Assembly (NCBI GenBank): GCA_027405735.1
Contig: JAPEHQ010000013.1
Location: 930,001-994,000 of the forward strand
DNA from: Mucor racemosus
Lineage: Eukaryota; Mucoromycota; Mucoromycetes; Mucorales; Mucoraceae
Length of the DNA stretch: 64,000 nucleotides
Direction of reading: 5' to 3'
The notes under the pieces were generated by a model, which ran no database searches, was not told the DNA's origin, and worked only from the letters and a program-made list of their open reading frames with translations. This document shows positions 35,090-46,597 of the stretch, piece by piece (the stretch's first letter is position 1; each line of letters opens with the position of its first letter). The position numbers and the translations under genes are program-made.

Positions 35090-37650
35090 ATATGATTGGC
35101 AGTTCTACCTTGTTACGCTTGATTATTGACTTCATTGATAACCATCATGTTATATTTATGACACTAGAGATATAGAGGTAAGACAAAAACTTGAATGTAA
35201 ATCAACTCTAGCGCAATAACTAAAAAGTAAAGATTTATTGTCATCAAATAAACTATTGCACAGTATTAAAAATTGCAAAGATTTATTGTAATAAACTTGA
35301 ATCGAGTGGGTACAGCATCGTAGGTTCTTGAAGAAGTTTTTAAATATCGTAATTTCCCTTATTTTTAAGACTTACAGGGCTTATAAGCGGAATATTAATT
35401 TAAAAAATTATTCTTGTCCAGATCATCAATTTTGACATTTTTTAATTTTTTTTTTTGGTTTTGCAAATCTAGAGTTAATTATACTACCAATTATAAAAAC
35501 AAAAAATATAAACATATACAGAATTTAGCGCTCTATTTGCTCAATAAAAAATAATAAACGTTTTTATTGCAAAATATTACATGAAAATCCTTTAATCAAA
35601 AAACCGTTTTTGGGCCAAAAATGCTAATTTTGATTACTTAACATTTAATATTAAGCTTTTATAAAATGTGTACTAATTATGGCTACAATTTTCTCTCATA
35701 ATGTAGTATATTTAAACGTTGATTTTGGTATCAAAAATTGATTTTTCTGTTTTTTGATCAAAATCATGAGCGTTGGTAAGGATAAAATGAGTCCCGAAAA
35801 TGTCCGCTACAAAAACTGAATTTTCAGATTGCACGTGGTTAAATATAAGAAAAGTTAAAAAAAGCACCTTTTTATTTAAAATTTAGATATACTGTACCAT
35901 AGCATAAAAGATTTAGTTGTTCAATCTTGCTATGCTCAATTACGGCGTTGCTCTACGGACTCGCTATTGCAATTTTTTAATGAATCTATGATATGACAGA
36001 CGGTTTTTTTGGTAGAAAATGCATGTTTTTATGATAACAGATATTGCCTATTATGTTGTTTAGTTTATGGTTCATGCGCCGTAATGCTGCTTTTGACATT
36101 GGCTGAAATGTGCAATTTAGCAGGGTTTTAATTGCACTAAATAATGTAAAGCCTTGAAAACCCTTTTCTACGTGTGTTGTTTCTCTCTTTTTGTTTTCAT
36201 AGTATTCTAAGAATATATTCGCTATTTGATAAGGTATATCAGACTATTATTAAGCTGGTATCCTTTTCTTTTATCTAAATAAGCGTGCTAACATAAGGGA
36301 CTAATGTTTTTAATATAGGTAATGTGGAATATGTACACATTTATCCACTATATTGATCTCCATTTCATCTGATTCTCAATTAAAGTAGAGCTGGCATAAA
36401 TAAACATTACACTACTGAATGATACTATATGCTGATTCATACTAATATAAATTTTCTACCAAGCTTCTATCCTAGCAACTTATAATTAAAGAGCAATCAA
36501 AATAATATGGATTTAATCATACCATTATGATCAAGGACCCATAAACTCTATGAATACATCGATTGGTTACTATCAAGATTTATGTCTGACAAGGGGTATT
36601 ATTGGCTATGTATGGACTTAGGAATGTTTACCTAATCTCTCTGATGAAAACTATATAAAGAGGACATTTATTTATTACAAAAGTCCTCAAGTAGAATTTA
36701 ACTTGATAATAAAACCCTAATGTTATCTAGTCGAATTCTTATTGTTTTTTTATGCTTTTTTTCCGTGAATATCTCTATCTGTTCCACAGGTATCAATCTA
36801 TATTAGAGACTTAAATTTTCATTTAACCGCATTCTAAGATCAAATATCATTATTTACTACAGTATTATTAGACGTATTTTGTGATTACAAGATCAAATCG
36901 AAGGCAATCATATTTATATCTGCTCAATGCAAAGCTAGAACTGGCTACAGATCCAGAAAATGTTCCAGAAAAGTGATACAATTTCAAACGGTATAGAAAC
37001 ACAAAAAAAGAATAATCTGATGTCTTGGCTAATAATAGCCATAGTTTTGATCGTAGCTATGCTGGAAACCAATCTTCTTACAGCTGACAATCGTAAACTA
37101 AGATAGTAAGTTTAAAAATCGTTAATTTGTTTAAGTTTTATGTGTGATAAAGTAACATTTATAACCTTAGGTTTGGTTTGCATATAATTTAAGCAGAAAG
37201 TGTTATTTAAGTTTATGCTCGAGCAAAGAAAAACCATTGTTGCTACAAACATTATAGCTATAAACACATTTACAAATGATAATAATAATTGTAAATATAT
37301 TGGCAGTTGCATTTATTGTTCTACAGCAACAATGTATTGAATTGTATTATCTGTAATGTATATTAATGAAAGCAAATGTAATTTAAAACCACTTTCTAGT
37401 AAAAAATGCAATGAAATTTTGAGTACGGCATAATGCTCATGTATAAACCAATTTGTGCCCATACGATCAGCTCATTATGCCCATGGTCAGGTTTTATTAT
37501 GATGCACAAATAGGGATAATGATATGCTTATGGGCAATTCTACTATCATGGGATTAATGTCATCATGCACACGGACAGAATCTTTAATCCTGCACATACA
37601 GGCTTTTTGTTGTGCTCGTGTGCAGTTTCTTTTGTTGTGTCCATGTGTGT
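35090..37650 (+). mobile_element. Family A (CACTA-like) copy 2
   Basis: Aligns with 13450-15130 and 58080-59960 and continues into the GTGC-word end region (37430-37650), which corresponds to 59880-61430 in copy 3. It is split by a solo LTR (36323-36788) and its right end is cut by repeat D. Only a trace of the WD40-like fragment remains at the left edge. Here the CATGGTCAGG site at about 37488 is empty, while copy 3 has an LTR there. Confidence 0.65.
36323..36788 (+). mobile_element. Family-1 solo LTR
   Basis: 466 bp with perfect 7-bp inverted ends (TGTGGAA...TTCCACA) and 5-bp flanks GGTAA/GGTAT. Promoter-like TATATAAAG is at 36652 and AATAAAA at 36708, giving a plausible U3-R-U5 layout. 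The related uninterrupted sequence at 14630 and 59238 confirms the insertion. A truncated reverse copy is at 12163-12384. Confidence 0.85.
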
Positions 37651-38175
37651 TGTATGCCACCTAGTATCACATGTTATCGCCTTCTACAGTATCAATGCAT
37701 CTTATAATCTACTGAGTACTACATGTATTAAAGTGCAAAGTCTTGATATAGGATATAAGAAACACTTAGTGTATAAAGTTTAATACAATAATTATCAAAA
37801 ACGCTTGGACCTTAATTATGGCACCATGTTATTTTATACCAGCAGTTAATCAATCAAGTAGCTATCAAATCAACATTCAGACACATTCAGCGCAGCATTG
37901 AAAAAGGCAACTCACAAGCTTTGCAAGCACGGTTAAATTATAATTGATCCATTTCAATCCATCAATTACTATCAACCAGATCTAATGGTTCAATATTGTC
38001 TTAAATTACATTTCAGAATCTCAATGTCAGGTCAATATAATTGGCCATATTTTTACTGTATATCTAAATAAACAATATTTTATTCTTATTATATAGTTGA
38101 AGAACTGATTCATTACTCATTTTCTTTTAATTGTATTCTATTTTAAGTATTATTTATCAAACTTAAAAATATACA
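37650..38175 (+). mobile_element. LTR-like repeat D, direct copy
   Basis: TGTTGTATGCCACC at the left and ATATACAGCA at the right; aligns with the reverse copy at 15138-15671 over its length. It interrupts the right end of family A copy 2. Confidence 0.55.
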
Positions 38176-38193
38176 GCAATGTTAAAACTAGAT

Positions 38194-38703
38194 TGTTGCG
38201 TCCACAAGTCTGTGTACATTCTTTGGTTACGATTACGACAAAGATTGATGTGATAAGTTCTACATTGCTGTGTATTATTTTATAAAGCTCAGTTTATACT
38301 GTACGTATTGAGGAATGTGAAACTGGTGTGTGTCATCTAGACTTGATTGGAGATATATATGTATTTAAATAGGCTCATTTTAGACTAGTCATATAATTAG
38401 AGAATATGACACTGTGAAGAAAAAATCTCTCAATTCTCTTAATTGTGCCACATTAAGGAAAATAAGAAACTTTTCACTGCTTATTTCTTTTAAATTTTGT
38501 CTTATTTTCCTTAATGTGGCATAATTAAGAGAATTAAGGGCTTTTTTCTTCATAGTATGAATATAAAAGAAGATGTTTGATCTTATAATAAAGTTTTTTA
38601 GTTTTAATGTGCTCTTTCATTTGATAGCAATGTTTCTTTATTTTTAATAAATAATTTAGTACGTGTTTTAGCTTCTAAATTGATATAATCTCCTGGCGTA
38701 AAA
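38194..38703 (+). mobile_element. Family-2 LTR with MITE inside
   Basis: Begins TGTTGCGTCC and ends TCCTGGCGTAAAA, matching 34122-34477. It is lengthened by the hairpin MITE at 38410-38557. The terminal ACA has mutated and no duplication is recognisable. Confidence 0.7.
38410..38557. mobile_element. CACTA-type hairpin MITE, copy 2
   Basis: 148 bp, CACTGTGAAG...CTTCATAGTA, with the same inverted arms as copy 1 and a 3-bp duplication TGA. The uninterrupted family-2 LTRs at about 34330 and 60145 show the empty site. Confidence 0.85.
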
Positions 38704-38732
38704 TCAAAGCGCCCTCGGATATACATATATAT

Positions 38733-38750
38733 ACAGTATACGTATACTGT
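38733..38750. repeat. 18-bp perfect palindrome
   Basis: ACAGTATACGTATACTGT equals its own reverse complement, inside a TA-rich stretch. Confidence 0.8.
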
Positions 38751-39182
38751 TGGTAAGTAGTTTTCTTGTATATATATAACAATCAAGCAAATTTGCGTAA
38801 TTTTTTTTATAAAACTTCATGGTGGGTGTATAGAAAATACATCAATGCATATATATTCTGTGCAGTAGTCTACGTTTTTTTTAATACTGTCAATGGTTTT
38901 ACAAGTGCTTAGTTGTATTATTTAATACTTTGTATCAGAACAAAAAATAGGAAATAATAAATAGATGGATAAAACAATTAATTTCAATCTTGTAATTTTT
39001 ATTATGCAATATAAAGAATCCAAGAAAAAACAGATCAAGTAAAGGATTATGGATCGACATTATAAACAATGAAATGCTCCAAGATGGAGGAAAAGTAACT
39101 TTTGATATAATTGGTTTAATGGAGTAGATAGTTAGCCGTTCAAAATAACGTTTCCAGCAACACCACGAGGAGGTCTATCTAC

Positions 39183-39473
39183 ATGTTGCCATTTGACTTT
39201 ATAGTTTGTATACCACCATACTATAAAGTGATACTGAAATCAAGCAAATGCTATGAAATCAATACGACTCCGATCGCCAGAAAGGACTATAGTTTCCAGC
39301 CGGTTACCGTGAAAGAAGACTATAAGACCCTAAAAGGGGGAGAGGTCGCAAGTCCACGAATGGAGAGCAACCAGGTTAAATTGACTCAGGATTACCGATT
39401 GTACAAAAACAAACAACTGAGTATAATAACCGAATTTACTAAGATAGCATCAGAACAAATACTATCCCAATAA
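39183..39473 (+). CDS. Hypothetical 96-aa open frame before the 21-bp array
   Basis: An ATG at 39183 (MLPFDFIVCIPPYYK) opens 96 residues ending in EQILSQ. The composition is mixed and lysine-rich with no low-complexity runs, unlike nearby repeat DNA. No motif, intron or repeat match was seen. It lies directly before the first 90-bp repeat unit and the 21-bp array, so it could belong to the same locus. It may equally be chance. Confidence 0.25.
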   Translation: MLPFDFIVCIPPYYKVILKSSKCYEINTTPIARKDYSFQPVTVKEDYKTLKGGEVASPRMESNQVKLTQDYRLYKNKQLSIITEFTKIASEQILSQ

Positions 39474-39499
39474 AGGTGGTAAAAGTTATCGCTTTTTTT

Positions 39500-39585
39500 C
39501 GATCAAATCATTTTGATTCTTAAACCTACGTAAGGTGTACCAAAAATCAGATAACAAAAAGTTGCTTTAACTTCTAGATAGAGCA
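39500..39585 (+). repeat. Isolated diverged copy of the 90-bp unit
   Basis: TTTTGATTCTTAAACC and AAGGTGTACCAAAAATCAG correspond to the 90-bp tandem unit found at 41600-42050, on the other side of the 21-bp array. Confidence 0.7.
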
Positions 39586-39589
39586 AAGT

Positions 39590-41590
39590 AAAAACAAAGA
39601 AGACAAGACCAGAGAGATGATACGACCAGAGAGACAAGACCAGAGACATTAGATTGGAGACGTTATATCAAAAGAAACCTTCAAATTATAAAAAATATAC
39701 CAAATTAGGATTAGACGTTGACGATACTTTTTAAGTTTTAAATAATATACCTTTTTTCATAAATTGAAACTACAAGTTAAAGAGAAGAGACAAGAAGCAC
39801 ACAAATTGAGACCCAATGGGGATGAATTGAGACTAGATAAATATGAAGTAAGACCAGATGAGCATTAATTGAAAACTGATGAACATAAAAGAGCATACCT
39901 TTATACCAAAAGAGCATAGATTGATACCAGTTAAAGATAAAATAAGACCAGATAAACATGAATTTTGACCACATCAGGATAACTTGAAAACAGATGAGTA
40001 TACATTGAGACCAGATACAAATGGATGGAGAATGGAGACCAAACCAGAATAAATTGAATCCAGGTAAAAATAAATTGATAACAGACTTGAATGAACCAAG
40101 ATTAACTGTGAATATATAGAAATCAGATGAACAAGAATTAAAATAGACCAGATGTAAACCACTTGATACCAGAGAAAAATTAATGGGGTTGAGACGAGCA
40201 TAAATAATGGAGAACAGATAAACATGAATGGAGGCCAGACGAGCAAAACTAAAGACGAGATAAGAATAAAATGAGATAATATATTGATGAAATGGAACCA
40301 GAAGTGCATGAATACAGACCAGATGTGCATGAAAATAAAGACTATACGTTGGCAAAGACAGAGCGGATGTGCATTAAGTGAGACCAGAAGTGCATAAATA
40401 AAAACCAGATATTGATAAGCCTATACCATATAAACATAAATTGAGACCAACAGTGCATAAATGAAAACCAGATGCTAAAAAATGATACCAGATGTGCATA
40501 CATTGAAACCAGGTAAGCATGTAATGAGACCAGATGAAACCAGAAAGACGATATGCTAATGATACGATACAAGATGCGCATTAACTCAAATGAGGAGCGC
40601 ATGAAAGAAACCCAGATGTGCATAAAAACCCTAAAGCAGATACCTATGAATTGAAACCATATAAGCATTAAATTGAAACCAAATAAGCATGAGTTAAAAC
40701 CAGATAAACACGAGTTGAAACCAGAAGAGCATGTATTGAGACCAGATAAACATGGCGTAAAACCAAAAATTCTTGAAGAAGGACCAAACATTGGTAAATT
40801 GAGACTGAAAGTACATGCATGGAGATCTGATGAGCATAAAATGAGACCATATAAACCTGAGTTGAGGCCAGAAGTAAATTAATCGAAACCAGATATTGCT
40901 TAAATGACATACAATATCCAGAATACTACCAGATATAGTGAAGAACCACGACGAGACATACACAAAAAGGCACCACGCATTTAAAAGATTTAGGGCAGCA
41001 GTGTGAATGGAGAATCAAGGATCATGTAAGACAAACAGAAACCAGATAGATAAAGCACGATGTCAGATAGAACCACATGGAGTAGGCCAAAACTTGATAC
41101 AACAGGATATGTAAAAACCAGATGTGGCTGAAACGGACGAGGTGAATGAACATAGTGAGACAGCAGCATTAAAAACCAAGAAACGAGATAATAGCATATA
41201 TAGAGAAACCAGATGCCAGAAAAGCCATAGTAGGACAGACAGATAGAATAAAAGGCAAACCAAACCTAAATAAAAAGCCAATGTTAACATAAAGTTACCA
41301 GGTGTTGAAAGAGGATGACCATATATTACAGAAAGAGACCAGGTTTGCGTATGATAGACCAAATTGCTCAGTAACGATAACAAATGTTGCAGAAATGAGA
41401 CCAGATATGCTAAAAAAAAGGTGCTGGATCTTTGAGAAGCGAGGTAGATATTGCAGAAAAACGATTATTGAATATATCCAAAAAAAAATTAGGTTAGAAA
41501 AAAGTAGAATATATTACGTTTTAGAAACATACCAGAAAGATCAGACCTTGCAAAAAAGAGAACAGACGTTAAAGAAAAAAGAGATGCGAT
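39590..41590. repeat. Degenerate 21-bp minisatellite array
   Basis: About 2 kb of imperfect units around a core AAACCAGATGAGCAT plus a short variable AT-rich part; the clearest stretch is 40640-40880. On the plus strand the unit reads as a heptapeptide (KPDKHEL-like), and on the minus strand as hydrophobic heptads (LVSIHAY-like). Because 21 is a multiple of 3, long open frames arise by chance (for example minus 39777-40355 and 40342-40791). I treat these as artefacts of the array. Units decay towards both ends. Confidence 0.85.
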
Positions 41591-41599
41591 AGCAGAATT

Positions 41600-42050
41600 G
41601 AGGCATCAGCTATTAATTCCAATTATTTTGACTCTTAAACCCTGGCCAAGGGTGTGCCAAAATGAAATAGCCAATAGCTGATAGCTCAATAGCTACCAAC
41701 TGTTAGCTCAAATCATTTCGACTCTTAAACCCTAGCCAAGGGTGTGCCAAAAATCAGATAGCTAATAGCCGATAGCTCAATAACTACCAACTTTTAGCTT
41801 AAATCATTTTGACTCTTAAACCCTGGCCAAGGGTGTGCCAAAATAAAATAGCCAAAAGCTGATAGCTCAATAGCTACCAACTGTTAGCTCAAATCATTTC
41901 GACTCTTAAACCCTAGCCAAGGGTGTGCCAAAATGAGATAGCCAATAGCTGATAGCTCAATAGCTACCAACTGTTCGTTCAAATCATTTTGACTCTTAAA
42001 CCCTGGTCAAGGGTGTGTCAAAAATCAGATAATAAACAGCTGATAACCGC
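41600..42050 (+). repeat. 90-bp tandem repeat, about five units
   Basis: The phrase GACTCTTAAACCCT recurs at about 41630, 41720, 41811, 41901 and 41991 (period 90-91 bp), each followed by CCAAGGGTGTGCCAAAA and an AGCT-rich half (AGCTGATAGCTCAATAGC). The first units are very similar and the last is degraded. A lone relative occurs at 39500-39585. Confidence 0.9.
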
Positions 42051-42599
42051 AGGTAAACAATCCAAAGAACTAAACGCAGATAGAATAAACCCTGTACCAG
42101 GATGAGCTAAAAGAAAGTTAAACAAGAGCAGTTTACTTGTTTTTCTTTTACTCAAACCTAGAATACTAGGAAAGTTTATGATAGAAGCTTCGTTAAAATT
42201 TCACGCACCAGACGTTACTTTAACGTCAAAACTCCCACCAAACCTTCAGCAGCTACGTATGAAACTTTATCTTGCGAGATACTATAGTAGACCTTAGCCA
42301 ACGGATAAGGCACGTACAAGATAGACTAGTGATTCCACCAAACCATAAGGTTTTGCTTCATCAAATTTACCTGGTTGTCAAAAAAAACAAAAAAAAACAG
42401 GGGGCCATCGTGATTTTTGAATAAACCCTAAAATTTGAGCTCCATTGATGACGTCTTCAAATTTTTGTGTAATTTGATTGAAATGCGGTTTATAAACTTG
42501 AACCACACTGTAAATACAATCATCTGTGTTATAGAAATCATTGCTTTAGAGAGCGGTATATATTAGCAATTTTATTTTGAGAGAGAAATTAATGGCCTA
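42051..42599. other. Unclassified spacer between array and R1
   Basis: Contains CCTAGAATACTAGG (a 14-bp imperfect palindrome) at about 42157 and no recognised gene. Confidence 0.35.
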
Positions 42600-43780
42600 T
42601 AGAGACAAGATACATCTATTTTGAGAATTTAACTGAATTTGACTCAATGTTGGGCGAAAAATTTTGAAAATTATCCGAGAACCATTTGAAACCATCCAAA
42701 ATTCAAGTGGCAACAAAACCGTATCTTGAGGAACTTCGATCCAAGTAACCTCCAAATTTGCACGAGAGTTTGGTACGCATTATCTTCCACATAATGATGT
42801 TGTTGAATGGCAAATTCCACAACCTACTATGTGTTGAGAAAATAATCGCCAAAGTGCACCTATATTTTGTTGCACACTTTTATTGAAAACAATTTAAATA
42901 AGGCATCTATAAATACTGATCCAAGTAAGCTGCGGCTCCACATGGACATAGATATGAATATTTATTAAAAGCATTTTAGATACAGTATCAGCTTCCATGA
43001 GGTATTGTGCATTTGATAGGTTTGAACAACAAGTTGGTTACCTTCTATTTATGCCTTGTATGAAGGTCAGTAAGCTCACTCGTTCTCGACGGATATGGAT
43101 TCAAAAAATGACCTCCCGTTGTAATAGCAGGTACTTTTAATGTTGGTCAACAGAATTGCAAAAGGTTTAGCCGCCTGAGTTGCTGTGAAAATGGAGAAAT
43201 AACAACTCATAGGTGTTCAAATTTCAAACTATTCTGTATCAATTGTTCCAGATATTCCTTGAAATTGTTTATAAAATCAAACAATAATTCAAAATTAAAT
43301 TTTGAAATTAGACTTAATGCACAGTGAGCCTATGAATAACATACAATCTTGATCTCATTGATTAAAAATTACTTTTGAATGATCAAGGCACGGCTATCAA
43401 AAAGAAACCTGCTTTCCTTAGATTAAAAAGTTCCACTACTTTGAGGCTTCCAATTTTTGCAAAAGGGTAAGCTTTACTGACACTTTCTAATAATAATAAA
43501 ACTTGTTTTGAAACGCTCCATAACAGATATGATAGTATACATATTTTTTGAGCACTTTTATTTTTCTGACAGTTTTTTGACATTTTTTTTTTACATCCAT
43601 GTCATCGACCTCGTTAAGCTCTCTCAGACCCAATCCGGTTTTTTTTTTTTTTTCAAAATACTGATATTTCGTGGAGATATCTTTCTCAAAAATGTGCACA
43701 AAAAGATACCTTCGTTTCTAGCTTCAACTTTTTCATTGTATACCATCATATTTGACATCTTAGATAGATTTCTTAAGCGG
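42600..43780 (+). repeat. R1 repeat, copy c (rearranged)
   Basis: The middle/distal part (42600-43375) is followed by the 5' part (43420-43780), an order reversed relative to copy b, so two R1 fragments are joined. Landmarks: CGCCAAAGTGCACCTATA at 42852, and the TTTGAGGCTTCC and CTCTCAGACCCAAT blocks at 43441 and 43620. It is interrupted on the right by the hAT-like MITE. Confidence 0.65.
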
Positions 43781-43788
43781 GGTAAAAG

Positions 43789-44275
43789 TAAGTATAAAAG
43801 ACGAGCCAAGCCTAGGACGAGCTTGACCAAAGCTCGCCACAACGAGCCGAGCTTTGTATCACTCGAGCTCGAGCCGAGCTTTAATAAAAGCTCGTTTGAC
43901 AAAGACGAGTTTTTGACTTTTTTTTAAAAAGCTCGTTTGAGAAAGACGAGCTTTTGACTTCTTTTCAAAAAGTTCAAATTTAAATAATAATTAGTAAATG
44001 CTATGACATTATTACTTTAGATAATTGTCAATTGACATTCATAAGTTTGCTTTACTTTAGATATTTGTCACTAGAAAGGTAAAATAAAGCTCGCATTGAG
44101 ATGATGAGTTTTAGTCGCTGCATAAAAAAGCTCGTTTGGGGTAAACGAGCTCTAGTCACGCGCAAAAAAAAGCTCGTCGAGGTTGAACGAGCTTTTTTGT
44201 AAGCTCGTCTAACTTTAACGAGCCTTGAGAAAAGCTCGGCTGCATAAAAAAGGCTCGGCTCGTTTAATATCACTA
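43789..44275. mobile_element. hAT-like MITE rich in AAGCTCG words
   Basis: 487 bp flanked by a perfect 8-bp duplication, GGTAAAAG (43781-43788 and 44276-44283). The ends are inverted: TAAGTATAAAAGACGAGCC against TAGTGATATTAAACGAGCC. Inside, AAGCTCGT/ACGAGCTT words recur about 20 times on both strands. An 8-bp duplication and TA(A/G)NG ends fit the hAT superfamily. Non-coding. Confidence 0.85.
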
Positions 44276-44283
44276 GGTAAAAG

Positions 44284-45536
44284 CAAGTGTTTCACATTTG
44301 AAGTCTTTATACTCGTTGAGAAATCAACATGAATAGAAATAAGTCTTTTGTCAATATTCTGTAGCATATCAAGTACAGCTCTACATTTTATATTTCTTGA
44401 TTATCTATTGAAATGGGGGCACGCTCCAATTTTGAATATCACCATATAAAATTGTATAATCAGATGTGCACATGCAACTGAGCTTGAATCCAAAAAGTGT
44501 TCAAATGGAAAAAAAAATCCAAAAAAATCCAAAAAAAATCTTGTATGTTTAATTACTCACAAAAATGCATAGCAAGTTGGACTAGCGTATTAAATGTTTT
44601 AGGTTCAGTTTTAAATTCGAAATTGATCTGTGTACATTTTAAAAATATTTTTCTCATAAAATCTCCAGTAAATTTAATGTCAAATTTTAACGGTTTTTGA
44701 TCAAAAAGTACCCTTTATTCAAATGTAACCTAACATAGCTTATTTTGACATTATGCGCAACAAAATTATCTACAGAATGAGTATTTATACGTAGCTGTAA
44801 CCCTATTTTTTGTGGAGATATACATTTTTTTGAATTTTTTTTTGTAAAACCAAAAATTTATCCTTGTATATCCTCGTCCAAAATGGATCCTTTTTTGTAT
44901 CACCAAAAATCAATCATTTAATCTCAATTTTCTCAACCAAAAATCAATATTTTTTGACGAGGTAAAATTCGTTGGATAGACGCTAATGAGTAGTATACTA
45001 TGGTTTTAGCTTTGCATATCAGTCGTCCCTTCATGGATTTCTATATCACAAAAAGAGCTCTCACAAAATTTATAAAAGAATAAAAAAGTCTTCACAGCAA
45101 TCTAAAAACTAAATATCCTGGTAGAGAATGAAAAATAATTTAGACTTTACTTAATACCCATTATTGCAATACCTTAGTATTTTCTCGATTTATTTTGATT
45201 CCAAATGCGCTTTCTCAATTTTAAGTTGGCCATTTCTGCATCATTCAAATTTATGAAACAATCACTATAGTAACCACCCTTGCTTCAATTAATAAATTTT
45301 GTAGCTGGGACAATCTGGAATGGATGGATACTGTTTTTGAAAACAAGTTTCTGCTAAAATTGATTACCAGTACAAATATTCACGCTTTTTGGCTGGTCTT
45401 GTCCCTCTAAAATTGTTGAAACTAAATTTGACGTTTAGAATTGTATATCAAAATGTGTGGAATAAATTGTTCAACAACGTTTATTATGTGTTCAAAACTT
45501 TATAATGAAATTTAAAGATTGTTATAGGCGTATATT
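44284..45536. other. Repeat-derived AT-rich DNA
   Basis: Patches resemble R1 (TTTTTGTGGAGATATAC at about 44810, then TGTATATCCTCGTCC at about 44867) and the 22.5-kb region, but no continuous copy can be traced. No gene recognised. Confidence 0.4.
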
Positions 45537-46041
45537 GTTGTTTTACCAAAACGAATAAGAATTAGACAAGAGTAAAAGGTGAGGTCTTATTCAATGTAGA
45601 GAATGAGATTATATATAGAAGATATTATCAGATAATATAATAGCTATTAATGGTGTAACAATAACAATATCCCAATAATATAAATACTGTTGATTTATCG
45701 AGACTTTGTAAATTAGAATCAATGTAAAAGGTGCCGTTTATTAGAATGAATTAAATATGGGTTTATATAGTTATTGGTATTGTGTGATAAGATCTAATGG
45801 ACAGGGATACATTAGATGTGACAATAGAAATTATTATTAATGTGCATGGATATAATATGTTATTATGTTTCGGTGGTAATATTGCTATAAGTTATATTTA
45901 ATTATTAGTTCATAGATGACAGAAACCAGTTACTGAACAGATAAGACTTGTTATATCTGTCAAGGATTTTCTATATATGGAAAGTTGTAATTCTAATAGA
46001 TCAACTGTAGCGCTATATCTAGATTATTCTGATATAGCACA
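45537..46041 (+). mobile_element. Family-3 LTR-like element, long form
   Basis: About 505 bp from TGTTGTTTTACC to ATATAGCACA. Its beginning and end match the shorter copy at 61669-61851, which lacks the middle. It abuts R1 copy d at the same R1 position (the CAGTATCAGCTT site) as the other copy. No clear duplication here. Confidence 0.55.
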
Positions 46042-46165
46042 AGGATCAAAATTCAGGTACAGTATCAGCTTTCTGTATTCAAAAGATAGATATAACTGAA
46101 CGCTACTCCTTATTTTTTGTTTCAGAAAAAAATTAAAATTTTTCGTCGAGATAGTAATCAAAATA

Positions 46166-46597
46166 TTTTTTTTTGTTAAATGGGTTTTATTTGTTGCACT
46201 TATATCTAAGGCGTAAACTAAAAATAAAATGGTGCTCAATAAGGATTGAGAAAATTGTGACAAAAAAAAATAGTAATACAAAGGTAAAAAGAAAAAAAAA
46301 AGTCTAAGGTACGAAACGAAATAATAACAAAAGGAGAAATTAATGCAGATCCGAAAGATGATGATCCTCGGCGTCCCGTTTTTGGAGGGCAGAGGAAGTA
46401 GCAGCAACAACATTGACAGATAGGAACAAAGTTTTATTGATTATAAAACGCCAACGAGCTTTCCATAACTCTAAGATGGCAATGATGGGAATAACCGCCG
46501 GTTCATGGGGGCAAGAAGGCCAGATAAGAATTTTCTCAAAATTGAGGAGGTTATGAATAGAGGCTTGTGGGTCTGTAACAGATATATTAGATCACAC
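46166..46597 (-). mobile_element. 5'-truncated LINE (non-LTR retrotransposon) 3' end
   Basis: 432 bp flanked by a perfect 10-bp duplication AATCAAAATA (46056... see 46156-46165 and 46598-46607). On the minus strand it carries the end of a reading frame, a 3' untranslated region and an A-rich tail (seen as a T-run starting at 46166). 5' truncation, an A-rich tail and a target duplication of this length are the signature of target-primed reverse transcription. R1 sequence resumes on both sides. Confidence 0.85.
46340..46591 (-). pseudogene. C-terminal fragment of LINE ORF2
   Basis: An open frame of 83 codons without a start ends in TAA at 46340. It contains LNFEKILIWPSCPHEPAVIP, then ILELWKARWRFIINKTLFL and a tail KRDAEDHHLSDLH. 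A W-x-A-R-W-x-F pattern followed by a hydrophobic helix resembles the C-terminal region after the reverse transcriptase of fungal LINE ORF2 proteins. The remainder was lost by 5' truncation. Family details are inferred. Confidence 0.6.

Noticed and set aside
39777..40910. Long minus-strand open frames (192, 149 and 80 aa, repetitive LVSIHAYLV-like)
   Set aside because: They follow from a 21-bp repeat with no stop codon in any of several frames; overlapping frames are open at once, and there is no start context or intron signal.
41600..42050. CRISPR-like array
   Set aside because: The whole 90-bp unit repeats, with no alternation of constant repeats and unique spacers, and the genome is eukaryotic.
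46024..46413. 129-aa minus-strand frame MLLLLLPLPSKNG...
   Set aside because: It is out of frame with the LINE ORF2 fragment, which ends properly at 46340, and runs into the A/T-rich 3' part and R1.
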